From: Porphyra umbilicalis
Taxonomy: Eukaryota; Rhodophyta; Bangiophyceae; Bangiales; Bangiaceae
Assembly: GCA_002049455.2 (NCBI GenBank)
Contig: KV918930.1
Coordinates: forward strand, 62,001 to 126,000
Length of the DNA stretch: 64,000 bases
Reading direction: 5' to 3'
A program made the position numbers and the translations under genes. Positions within the stretch are counted from its first letter, which is position 1; every line of letters begins with the position of its first letter. Under the pieces are notes generated by a model. It saw nothing but the letters and a program-made list of their open reading frames with translations, searched no databases and was not told where the DNA came from. Below, in pieces: positions 11,809 to 21,081 of the stretch.

Positions 11809-12693
11809 ATGGCAGACCACGGCCGCTATGGCGGCCCGCGGTTTGCGCAGCTGGACGACGACTACAAGGTGTGGGCATCGTACCAGCGTGCGCAGCTCAA
11901 GAAGGAGAAGCTCTGGGCGGCGGTCGTGACGGACCGACCGGCATCTTCGTCCGACGACCAGAAGACCGACCCGGTGGTCGACGCGTGGGACGCTATGAAC
12001 AAGGCGGCGCCGGCGACCATCAAGATGTCGGTCAAGCCCGTGCATCTCAACACGGTCACGTCGGTGGACACGGCAAAAGAGGCGTGGGACGCGCTCAAGG
12101 TCATGTTCGAGGCGCGAGACAACGCGCAGCTGCTGCGGCTCATGAACGAGCTGAGCAGCCTCAAGAAGGGCGGCGACGAGAACATCATCAAGTTTGCGTC
12201 GCGCGCCAAGATGCTCCGGGACGAGCTCGCCATGCTCGGAAACCCGGTGGACGACAACACGCTTGCGCTGCGTGTCCTGGCAGGGCTCCCGGCAGAGGAC
12301 GGGATGCTAAGGACGGTGTTGGAGAACAAGGACACTAAGATCGTCATGTCGGACGTGACGGCTAAGCTGCTTCCAGTCGAGCAGCGGAGCATTTCTGTCG
12401 GCACTTCCAAGCCTTCTGGCAGTGTCAAGTCACAAGCCTTTGCGGCAGCGGCGCCTAAAAGGCCGTTTGACAAGAAGTCGGTCGTGTGCTTCTACTGCAA
12501 CAAGATGGGACACATGAAGCGCGACTGCCACAAGAAGCAGGCGGACGAGGCCAAGGGCAAGGGCAAGCCCGGCGGTGGTGGCCGCGAAGGCGGCCACCGC
12601 GGCGGGCCCCACGCGGGTGCCGCTCTGGCCTACACTGCTTCTACTGGTAATACCGGGAGCAGCAAGGCTCGCGACAGCTCCCTATGTTCATGA
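11809..12693 (+). CDS. gag: copia Gag (UBN2-type capsid, zinc knuckle)
   Basis: I chose the ATG at 11809 because the N-terminal sequence from here matches the start of plant-type copia Gag; an earlier ATG at 11656 lies inside the primer site. The ~294-residue product has the UBN2/retrotran_gag helical capsid region (about 11850-12360) and a CCHC zinc knuckle CFYCNKMGHMKRDC (12487-12528), followed by a Lys/Gly-rich RNA-binding tail. The frame ends in TGA at 12691-12693, and pol continues in the same frame just after it. The product would form the particle that packages the element RNA. The TGA could be a leaky stop setting the Gag to Gag-Pol ratio, or a simple mutation. Confidence 0.88.
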   Translation: MADHGRYGGPRFAQLDDDYKVWASYQRAQLKKEKLWAAVVTDRPASSSDDQKTDPVVDAWDAMNKAAPATIKMSVKPVHLNTVTSVDTAKEAWDALKVMFEARDNAQLLRLMNELSSLKKGGDENIIKFASRAKMLRDELAMLGNPVDDNTLALRVLAGLPAEDGMLRTVLENKDTKIVMSDVTAKLLPVEQRSISVGTSKPSGSVKSQAFAAAAPKRPFDKKSVVCFYCNKMGHMKRDCHKKQADEAKGKGKPGGGGREGGHRGGPHAGAALAYTASTGNTGSSKARDSSLCS

Positions 12694-15600
12694 ACTTGGG
12701 TGCTCGACTCTGGCGCAACCAACCACATGGCCGCCGGGGATAAGAGCTTCACCGTCCGGACGGCGGGAAGCGGGGCCGAGGTCACCTTGGCCAACGGCGA
12801 AAAGGTACCAATCAAGGGGCACGGCCACGTCTCCATGGACGTTGGCAAGGGCAAAACCAAGACGCGCATGGTGCTCGGGGAGGCCATGCTCGTGCCGGAC
12901 CTGACCAGCAACCTGCTCTCGGTTCGAGCGGTTGACCGCAATCATGGTGCGGTAGTGTTCGTCGGAAACGCCTGTTACATCTTCAGCGACGGGGATGCCG
13001 TCCATTCGAGCGGAGTGCTCGACAAGGCGTCCGTTGTCGGCAAGGTAAACGACCTGGAGCAGTACGTGCTCAAGGTAACGCCGGTCAAGGCGTCGGCGTG
13101 CGCGGCATCGACGCGCATCGCTGGGGAGGCGGAGTTGTGGCATCGTCGGTTCAACCACTTGGGGTTGGAGAACCTCAAGCGGGCGGCCACAATGGTCGAC
13201 GGCATGCCGTCGTCAGTGGCAGACGCCAAGCGCGTCATTGGCACGGTGTGTATGCCGTGTGCGGACGGCAAGATGGTTCAGTCGCCCAGCCCCCGCTCGT
13301 CGACAGCGACAACCAAGTGCGAACTGGTGCACACCGACATTGGTGGCCCACTCACTGAGTCGCTGGGTGGCTCCCTCTACTTTATGACGGCGCTGGAGGA
13401 CTCGACGGGGTTCATCACAGCTTCGCCTATCAAGACAAAGGGGATGGCGCCGAAGTTGCTCAAGACGCGCATCAAGCAGCTTGAGACGCTGACAGGCGTG
13501 AAAATGAAGCGTGTCCGTCACGACGGTGCAAAGGAGTACGTCACGAACGACCTTAAGGCGTGGTACGAGGATAAGAGCATCACGTCTGAGATGACGGCGC
13601 CGTACAAGTCGCAGCAGAACGGCAAGGCGGAGCGGGTGAACCGCACGCTGATGGAGCGCGTGCGTGCTGCCCTGCTTGACGCCGGCGCGGAGGAAGAGCT
13701 GTGGGCCGAGGCGTTGGCCTCCGTTGTCCATGTGCTCAACCGATCTTCCAAGGCGGGGCTCGGTGTGACGCCGCTCGAGGCGCTGACGGGTCTACGCCCC
13801 AACGTCGCGGGATTCCGCGATTGGGGGAGTCGGGCGTGGGCGCTCAAGCCGAAGAAGCAGCAGCGCAAGCTGGAGCCGAGGACCGACGTCGGCCGCTTTG
13901 TTGGCTACACTGTCGGTGGCAAGGCCTACCGCATTCTCGAGGACGAGACAAACCAAGTCTTCGAGCGTCAGGACGTGCTGATGGAGGAGAACCCGGCGAA
14001 GGTCGAGACGTCAGCAGTCGGGTCAAGCGTTGGTCCCCGGCTGACTGCGGAATATGACGGCGACAAGGATGGCGCCACGAAAGGCGCAATGGACATGCTC
14101 GGCGCAGAAGGCGGGCAAGAGGACGAGTACTCCCCCGACGACACTTCTGACAGCAACAACGAAGTCGGTCCTCCTTCCTTTGCTGGGGATAGCCAGGAGG
14201 AGGACGAGGACAGCGTCGGTGGCTCGACACCCGCAGCTGCTCAAGCACCTGCGGCCAGTGACAGCGTTACACCAGGGCCTGGTCGCTCGAAGCGCAAGCC
14301 GGCCTCTAAGGTAACATGGTGCGAGAAGAAACCCAAGGCGTACCTGGCAAGTGGTAACGCTTTCGTGTCTGAGACGTGCTGGGACTTGCACAAGCCGCCT
14401 GCAAACGAGAAGGAGGCGCGCGCTCGTCCTGACTGGCCGCTGTGGAAGCAGGCCATTGAGGATGAGGTGGCGGCACACAAGCACCTTGGAACCAGGTCCA
14501 AGACCAAGGGGAACAACAAGAATCACAAGGCCATCAAGACGCGATTCGTGTTCGACATCAAGCACGACGCGGAGAGCAAGCTGACGCGCTACAAGGCTCG
14601 ACTCGTGGCCCAAGGGTTCAACCAGGTGCCCGGACGAGGCTTTGACGAGAAGTTGGCTCCAGTACTCAACGCGGCCACGACACGTGCTCTCTTTGCTGTG
14701 GCGGCAGCCATGGGCTGAGAGATTGACCATGTAGACGTCAAGACAGCCTTCCTTAACGCCAAGATGGACAAGGAGATGTACACCAAACTCCCCGACGGTG
14801 TGGAACCGGAGGGGCTGGAGGAGATGTGTCGGCTTAACCTGGCGCTCTACGGGACAAAGCAGGTGGGGCGGCTGTGGGGCATCAAGATCGACAAAGAGCT
14901 CAAAGAGATGGGGGCGGTCCGGTCCAAGGTGGACCCATGCCTCTATGAGTGGCACCACCCCGTGCACGGGTGCATCTTCATCCTCGTGTACGTCTACGAC
15001 CTTATCGTGGCAGGCGAGAAGCTGGCTGGGGTCGAGGCTGTCAAGCGCTCCGTGTCTGCCAAGTGTGAGGTTCGCGACATGGGGGAGGTCAAGGACTTTA
15101 TCGGCATGAAGGTCATGCGCAACCGGGCGGCCAAGACTCTGACGTTGAGCAACCCGGGGCACACCGCGACGCTGCTGGAGGCGTTCGGGATGGACAAGGC
15201 GACGCCAAACAAGACGCCGATGGCGTCGGGGGTCAAGCTGACCAAGACAGGGGAGGGCCTGCTGCCAGAGGGCAACCGTAACGCCGAGTTGGTAGGCTCC
15301 CTCCTTCACCTGTCTATCATGACGAGGCCAGACATCGCCTTTGCCGTAGGGGTGCTGTCGCGCTTCATGTCCTGCCCTGAGAAGGACCACATGCGCGCGG
15401 CCAAAGGAGTTCTGCGCTACCTGCGCGGGACGACTCGCCTGGGTGTGGTCTACAGCGGCAGCGAGCCGCTGCAAGGGTTAGTCGACGCCGACTGGGCCGG
15501 CGACATCGACGGTCGTCGGTCGACAACCGGTTTCGTCTTCACCTGCAATGGCGGGGCGATTGCGTGGGCAAGTAAGCGCCAGTCGACCGTGGCCACCTCG

Positions 15601-15987
15601 ACGGCCGAGGCCGAGTACGTGGCCACCGCAATGGCGACCAAGGAGGCGCTGTGGCTACGCAAGCTGCTGTCGGCTCTGGGCGTTGACGGTGGAGCCGTGG
15701 CGATGGGGGAGGAAAACCAGTCCTGCCTGGCGCTGGTCAACAACCCCGAGGCGACGGGGCGGACCAAGCATGTCGACGTCGCCTACCACATGGTTCGCGA
15801 CTACCAGGCGCGCGGGGATGAGGCCTTCTACTTCCTCCCGAGCGCCGACATGCCGGCGGATGGGCTCACCAAGCCGCTGCCGTCGCCGGCGTTCACGGCT
15901 TTCCGGGCTGCCGTCGGGGTTGGCAAAGACCTGGGCGCGGCTGAGCGGGGCGCTGGGCCTGGCGACCCCCTGTTGGAGGACTGCTGA
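12694..15987 (+). pseudogene. pol: copia Pol (PR-IN-RT-RH) with one UGA and a mutated RT site
   Basis: The aspartic protease active site (WVLDSGATNHM) follows the gag stop directly at 12697-12729. Integrase has its HHCC zinc finger at about 13135-13262, then D (HTDIGGPL ~13333), D (RHDGAKEY ~13516) and E (NGKAERVN ~13627). The reverse transcriptase region (about 14500-15200) is cut by TGA at 14716-14718, at a position that is tryptophan in relatives. The YVDD motif reads Y-V-Y-D at 14989-15000, so a catalytic aspartate is tyrosine (codon 14995-14997). RNase H follows at about 15440-15700 (DADWAG, STAEAEY). The stop is at 15985-15987. Apart from these two changes the whole gag-pol of 1393 codons is open, so this is a fairly young but inactive copy. 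Confidence 0.92.
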
Positions 15988-16772
15988 GGCGCCATGGCGC
16001 CACTGGAGGCGGCCAGTGGCGCGGTCCCGGATTCGCGGCAGCGACCTCCGTCGACCTTGCTGCGGGCCGGTGCCAGTCGTGGACGGTTGCGCTACCCTCC
16101 ACTTGTTTGGGGCCGGCGATGGGGCGCTGTTGCCTTCGGGAGACGGCCGGTTGGGACCGTCCTGGGGCGCTGTGGCGCCACTGGGGGCATCCAGTGGCGC
16201 AGCCGCGGTTTCCTGGCGATCGCCCGACTCGATTTGCCCCAAGTCGATTTTGGGCCGTTTGGCCGGGAGCAGTAGGCCTACTGCTCCCGACGGGCACGAG
16301 TCGATTTTGGTGCCAGTCGATTTTGGTCGATTTTGGCCGGAAGTAGTAGGCCTACCGCTCCCGACGGGCCCGAATCGATTTTGGTGCAAGTCGAATTTGG
16401 TCGATTTCGGCCGAAAGTAGTGGGCCCCGATTTTGGCCGGGAGCAGTAGGCCTACTGCTCCCAACGAGCAGACTTTGACGGGCCGCCGATGCGCCGGATC
16501 GTCTCCGTTCGAGACGCACCCGGGTGAGCTGTACTCACCGCGACGTCTGCTTCACGTCGATGGTAATTTTGGCGATTTTGGCCGAGGTCGATGTTACTTG
16601 GCCAAAATCGGGTCGACTCGGTGGGAGCATTAGCCCTACTGCTCCCACCGACTGGACCCGATTTCGGCCAAGTCGATGAGATCGACTTGGCCGTTTTCTC
16701 GATCGCAAATGTTGGCGTAAGATCTCGCACTGTGGCCGTGACGAAGCGTCCATGGCGCGGACTGTGGGGCGC
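15988..16772 (+). repeat. copia 3' region with four palindromes and GTCGATTTTGG repeats
   Basis: There are two perfect 24-bp copies of a palindrome (GGGAGCAGTAGG followed by its reverse complement) at 16265-16288 and 16439-16462. A degenerate copy lies at 16339-16362 and a related 30-bp one at 16620-16649. Between them, variants of GTCGATTTTGGCC occur about ten times. No ORF is needed to explain the stretch. It could be a transcription enhancer or RNA structure array. Confidence 0.8.
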
Positions 16773-16780
16773 TGGGGGAG
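16773..16780 (+). promoter_or_regulatory. copia polypurine tract
   Basis: TGGGGGAG abuts the 3' LTR, the expected place for the plus-strand primer. Confidence 0.7.
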
Positions 16781-17178
16781 TGTTGAGGCAGCCCCCACGC
16801 CCGCGCAGGTAAGTCAGAGTTACCGCGGACTGCCTGGATAATTCCGGGAGTACTTATGCGGTCATCGGCTTGTTTTGCTGTGGCATTGTCATGCATTGCT
16901 GTATGTGTGTGATGTAATTACTTGTACTTGTATATTGAGGGCAGCTCCTTTTGGAGCTGAGCTCGGGGAGATTCTCGTGGGGTCATCGAGGGGCGTCGCA
17001 TTTTGTGTGGTGGTGAGAGCATGTACCCTCCAAGGGAGGGAGCACTGCGCTGGCGGGTGAGTGCGCCGGCAGAACGTGGCGAGAGAGGCACACGGAGGGT
17101 TTAAGAGCCTGCTGCCCTCGCGCCTCAGACCGCTCTCGAGTAAAGCAACGCATCCACCCAACTACCGCTCACTTCACA
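16781..17178 (+). repeat. copia 3' LTR
   Basis: 398 bp, TG...CA, copy of 11253-11651. Differences include T/C at the third base and a few substitutions and one-base indels. Confidence 0.96.
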
Positions 17179-17183
17179 TACCC
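17179..17183. repeat. target-site duplication of copia, right copy (TACCC)
   Basis: Identical to 11248-11252. Confidence 0.95.
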
Positions 17184-18833
17184 CGGGTGCGCTTACGCTG
17201 GTGGGGGGAACTTACCCCCGGGGCACCCCAGCTCGACTCGGGCGCGGGCGACGTCGCCGATACCTCCGGAGCATAAGGGTAGGCGAGGTCACCCAGGCCC
17301 TCACGGAGGCCTATGCGCCCGGCCACCAGGCGTTTGTCGCAGTGGACAAACGCCCGAGGCGCCTCGCCCTCCTCTCCGCCAACTCGGCGGGCGAGGTAGG
17401 GCCCGGCAGCCTCCCAGTCCAACGACTGGTGGAGGTCCAGCAACTCGCTGAGGTACTCATGCGCGTCCGGGCCCGCCCCGTCCGCCACGTCGGCGAGGCG
17501 AAGCCCCACCAGGCGGCCCACCACGGCGTCGGGTAGATGCCAGAGGTATCGCTTAGTACGGGCAGAGGCATACCACTTCCAGCACCCACTGGGTAGCGAG
17601 GATGGCCGCCGCCGGGGTAGACTCCCCCCGGCGGAGCGCAGTGCCAAAGAAGGCCACTATGCGCGGCATCCGGGCCGGGAATCCGAAGGGCACCTCCATT
17701 GCCGACCACCAGGACGGCGTCGGGACGTAGTGCGCCCGCCGTGCCGAGGCGTGGACCTGGGTACTCTCCACTTGAGAGGCCCGCACCAGGATGCCCGACG
17801 CCTCCCGCACCCGGCGCTCGGTGCGGGCGTCCTGGTGGTGGAAGTGGGGGTCCCCCACCACAAAATATGGGGGAGAGGAGCAGGCCCACTCCCACGCCAC
17901 GACGGGCGGCACATCGTCGGCGGTGGCCCCGTCCATGACATTGGACAGGCGCACGGCGGCGCGCTCCACCCACGGCGCGTCCCCCGCCTCTAGTGGGGCG
18001 GGAAGATCTGTCTCCACCCCGGCAGGCAGTTCGCACTGCACGGGGTGGCGCGCCAGCCAACGCTGCCAAGCCGGGCCCTGCTTGGGCAGCGGGATCGCGG
18101 AGTAAAGCGTCCGCAGGCGACACTCCCCCAGCTGACTGGGGGCGGGGGGGGTCGTCCACTAAACCAACGCCCCCGGCCCCGCGGGCCCCGCCTTCTCCAC
18201 TACCGTGAGGCGCCCCCGGCGCGGCACCGGCGGGGGAGACTCCTGCTCCATGTGATCATCCCCCCACTCGCCCGGCGCCGCCGCGGCCGCCACCGGCGCC
18301 GCCGGGAAAGTTCCCTGCCGGCTGCGCGGCAGCGGCACGCGCGCCGCCGCCGTGTGGGGACCGGCCGCGTCCTCGTCGGCCGACCGCGTCGCCGCACTTG
18401 ACGCGCGGGAGGCCGACGCCGACCCCGCCTTTGACTTGGACCGGGGGGGGGGCGGCGGCGGTTGAGTCGCTTGACTCCCCGCCGCTGAGGACTCCTGGCT
18501 CGGGGGCGCGCCGTTGGCCAGGCGCGACCGACGGGCCGCCTTCCCCTGCGCCACCGCCGAGGCCGCGCCACTTGACTTGGTGGCGCCGGCAGGCGTAGCA
18601 GGCGCAGACGCCGCCGCCCCGCCAGCCTGCGGGGTGGCCGCCGTCGAGCCCTTGGCCTTGAAGGCGCCCGTCCTGCCGGGCGCCCCGCCCACCCGCGGGG
18701 TCCCCGCCGCAGGGCTGCCCGACTTGGCCGTGGCCGACGCCGGCGTCCCACTCGACGCCGGCGCAGCGCGCCCCGCACTTGGGGAAGCCATCTCCTCAGT
18801 CAGCGCCACTGCCGTCGACCGCGAGGAGGCCAT
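17184..18833 (-). pseudogene. antisense ORF of chromovirus 1, N-terminal half
   Basis: The ORF reads leftward, opposite to gag-pol. The ATG at 18833 (or 18791) opens an Ala/Ser/Pro-rich, probably disordered region to about 18165. It is interrupted by one TAG (18159-18161), then runs on in the same frame through a globular-looking part to about 17575. There a frame change moves it into the frame open from 17647 to 17174. In the globular part are GDPHFHHQ (about 17830-17854), a following RRVRE, an LW..P..VV segment (about 17540) and FVHCDK (about 17345). The same motifs in the same order occur in the ORF at 57703. The copia insertion removed the connection to the C-terminal half at 11247-10558. 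I recognise no family. It is not gag, because gag lies at 4212. Confidence 0.55.
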
Positions 18834-19424
18834 AGCCGCCGCGCCGTAGTAGGGGGGCGGCGAGGAGGATGGAGAGAGGGAGGGGGACGCAATGAGTACA
18901 GAGGGACGAGGGGGGGCTCTCAACTCGAGTAGCGACGGGGGGGAATGGTGGCGGCCGGTAGTGGACGGCCGCCCCGACCGTCCCCCGCTTACCCCCCTCT
19001 TTATGAGCCCCTGGGGGCGGGCAGCGGCCCCCCCACGGGCCCCCGCAGCCCCGCCCCGCGGACCACTCCCCCTGAACGACTCTCCACAGGGAGGGGCCGG
19101 CAAGACAGCCCCCAGGGGGGGGGGCGGGGGCGCCATACTGGGCGCCCTCCTGTTGGCCAACCGGGCACGGTTAGCAGGGCCCGCCCCGGACGCGCGGCCG
19201 CGCCCCTGGCACCCTACCACCGTGTCCACCGCACGGCGACGGCGCGTACCCCCTTGCCCCCGGCGGGAGCGCCCCCACGATCGGGGGCGGCCCCCGCTGG
19301 CGATGACCGGGGCAGCACCCGGGCCCCACACTGGGGAGCCCGCAGGCCAGCCGTCCTGGCCCGCCCGCCACACTCGTGCGGGCCCGCCCCCCTGGCTCTG
19401 GGCCGCCGGGACGGCGACCCCTTT
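18834..19424. other. region between antisense ORF start and 3' LTR
   Basis: Very G- and C-rich with no ORF of its own that I trust. On the minus strand a TATA-like CATAAAG lies at about 19000, some 165 bases before the antisense ATG. It is a weak candidate promoter for the antisense ORF. Confidence 0.3.
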
Positions 19425-19435
19425 AGAAGAGGGAA
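19425..19435 (+). promoter_or_regulatory. chromovirus polypurine tract
   Basis: AGAAGAGGGAA ends one base before the 3' LTR (19437). Confidence 0.75.
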
Positions 19436-19436
19436 T

Positions 19437-20164
19437 TGTGACGGTCCGGCACATTGCCCCCACACTCGGGGAACCAGATTTCCCGGAAGTATGTCCCACT
19501 ACCGCATATTTCAAATTGTTCCGTTGGCGACCCACTTGTGATCACCTCGTGGCTCACCAAGCACAACCGCGATCCCAATACTTCCCTGGCATTCGTAGCC
19601 CCCCCGGGCGGGCCCCTCCTTAAGTGCCTTATTTTGTGTAAACCCGACTTGGATTAACGACTTACGATCCTCCGCGCCCCTGACCCCAGGGCGCCGCGCG
19701 GGTGTCCCGTAGCATCCTTCCCCCGCCTCTACTCAAGGCGGTAATCGAAGCTTCGGCCGTCCTCCGCTGAGACTGGCCCCGTGGGCCCTGAGGGGAGGGT
19801 TTTCCGAGGGCACTTTAAGGGTGTCTGAGAAGGGTTTTCCGAGGGACCGTTGAGGGTGTCTGAGGAGGGCTTCCGAGGGTCCTTTGAGGGTGTCTGAGGA
19901 GGGTTTTCGGAGGGTCCCAGGGGAACGGACGGGATAAGAGGGCGAAGCGTGAGTGTTGCCTCGAGGCCTTCGACGCGGGGAAGAAAACGTCCGGTCCACA
20001 ACTCGTGTTTGTCGCTCGGGGCGCCTTCCCCCGGTCGACGCCGTGTGTGTGTGCTCTTCGGTTTTTTTTTTCCGGGGCGGGTATTACCCGACAGGACTAC
20101 CCGGCGACACGGTCTGGCTCGCCCTCCCCCCAACTTGGTGGGGTGGGCTGAGCGTGTTGTCACA
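19437..20164 (+). repeat. chromovirus 3' LTR
   Basis: 728 bp, copy of 3323-4049 with the same internal ~36-bp tandem repeats (19800-19920). It is followed by the ATGAG duplication. Confidence 0.95.
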
Positions 20165-21081
20165 ATGAGGAGCGTCGAGAGCGCCGCCTTGGACAGAAGC
20201 GGGTCAGCGGGGGGCGGCCCCGCGGGCGGCAGGAGAGCGACGAACGCGGTGGGAACAGGAAGGCCGAGGGAGTGGGGGGCAGGGTCTCCGCCTCCATCCC
20301 CGCCGCCGCCGCCGCCGACGGCGACGGGCGGCGGGCCCGCCGCGGCGACGCCCACCAAACAGCGGGTGCGGGAAACCCGGCACGGGCGTCGAAACGTCGT
20401 CGGCGATGAGGAGGCGTCGCACCATCGTTGTGGTGGTGAGCACGGCAAAGCGGGCGCCCGCCACGGCGCCACCCACCGCCGCCGCCGCGGCGGCCGCCGG
20501 CGCACCCCTGACCATGTGCACCCCGGACCGCCCGCCGCATTCGGCGGAAAGTGGCGCGTCAACGGCGGCATTGACGGCTTTAACGCGGCGGGGGGAGACG
20601 AGCAGGGCGGCCGCCACCGCCACGGGCGGGGCTAGCAGCGGCGGCGACGGCGACCGCGGCGGCAGCGGCGGTTGCGGAGTCGGCAGCGGCAGTCGTGACG
20701 TCTCGCCAACGGTGGGCAGCGGCAGGGGCGGGGTGACGAGCGCGGACAGCGGTCAGGACGGCGAGGCGGTCACTGGCGGCGGGCACCGCGGGCGTCGCGC
20801 CGCCCGCCACGGCGGCGGCAAGCGCGGAGAGCAACGCGTCCGTGGTGCCGCCGTTGGCGGGGGCATCCTCGGCAACGCCCGCACGCTAACCGGTTGGCGT
20901 CGGGCCGAGGGAGTCCGCCACCGAAGTCACAGGCGGCCACGACAGGTCCGCAGCGGCGGCGGCGGTGGCGGCGGTCACGTCCGCCACGGCCCCCCCCGCC
21001 GACAAGTCGACGGCCGCCCAGTCGGTGACGCCCGCAGCACGCGACACAAAGTCCAACGATAGCGTGAATGGTCCTTATCAT
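20165..21081 (-). pseudogene. Ala-rich open region, upstream half, frameshifted
   Basis: Minus-strand frames here are Ala/Val-rich and read as protein-like pieces in three successive frames (about 21060-20580, 20623-20350, 20420-20165). One TAG lies near 20890. The last piece joins in frame with 3322-2351 once the chromovirus is removed. This could be one decayed gene or composition-driven open frames. No domain was recognised. Confidence 0.22.

Larger units (their letters stand above)
11253..17178 (+). mobile_element. Ty1/copia retrotransposon, full length, nested in chromovirus
   Basis: LTRs at 11253-11651 and 16781-17178 (TGYTGAGG...CTTCACA) are flanked by the TACCC duplication. Inside are a half-tRNA primer site, gag, protease, integrase, reverse transcriptase and RNase H in the Ty1/copia order (integrase before RT), a 0.8-kb 3' untranslated region with palindromes, and a purine tract. 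The LTRs differ at about ten positions by eye (~2.5%), less than the host chromovirus LTRs, consistent with later insertion. Gag-pol is one reading frame with just two UGA stops. Confidence 0.96.
3323..20164 (+). mobile_element. Ty3/gypsy chromovirus, full length with nested copia insertion
   Basis: Two ~728 bp LTRs (3323-4049 and 19437-20164), both starting TGTGACGG and ending TTGTCACA, are flanked by the 5-bp direct repeat ATGAG (3318-3322 and 20165-20169). The order inside is gag, protease, reverse transcriptase, RNase H, integrase and chromodomain. This is the Ty3/gypsy order, and the chromodomain places it among chromoviruses. A purine tract precedes the 3' LTR. The Ty1/copia element at 11253-17178 is inserted between pol and the 3' LTR. 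Without it the element is about 10.9 kb. By eye the LTRs differ at roughly 4-5% over their first ~370 bases, so the insertion is not recent. Five in-frame stops and a gag frameshift make it non-autonomous. Confidence 0.95.

Noticed and set aside
12691-14718. UGA reassigned to tryptophan
   Set aside because: Several breaks sit at Trp positions, but TAG and TAA also interrupt the same kinds of genes, and the intact BiP gene shows ordinary codon use. Mutation explains the stops.
19729-20571. Minus-strand ORF spanning the chromovirus 3' LTR
   Set aside because: Most of it is LTR sequence and the open frame across the junction is fortuitous. Only the part outside the LTR (20165-20571) is kept as a possible old ORF.
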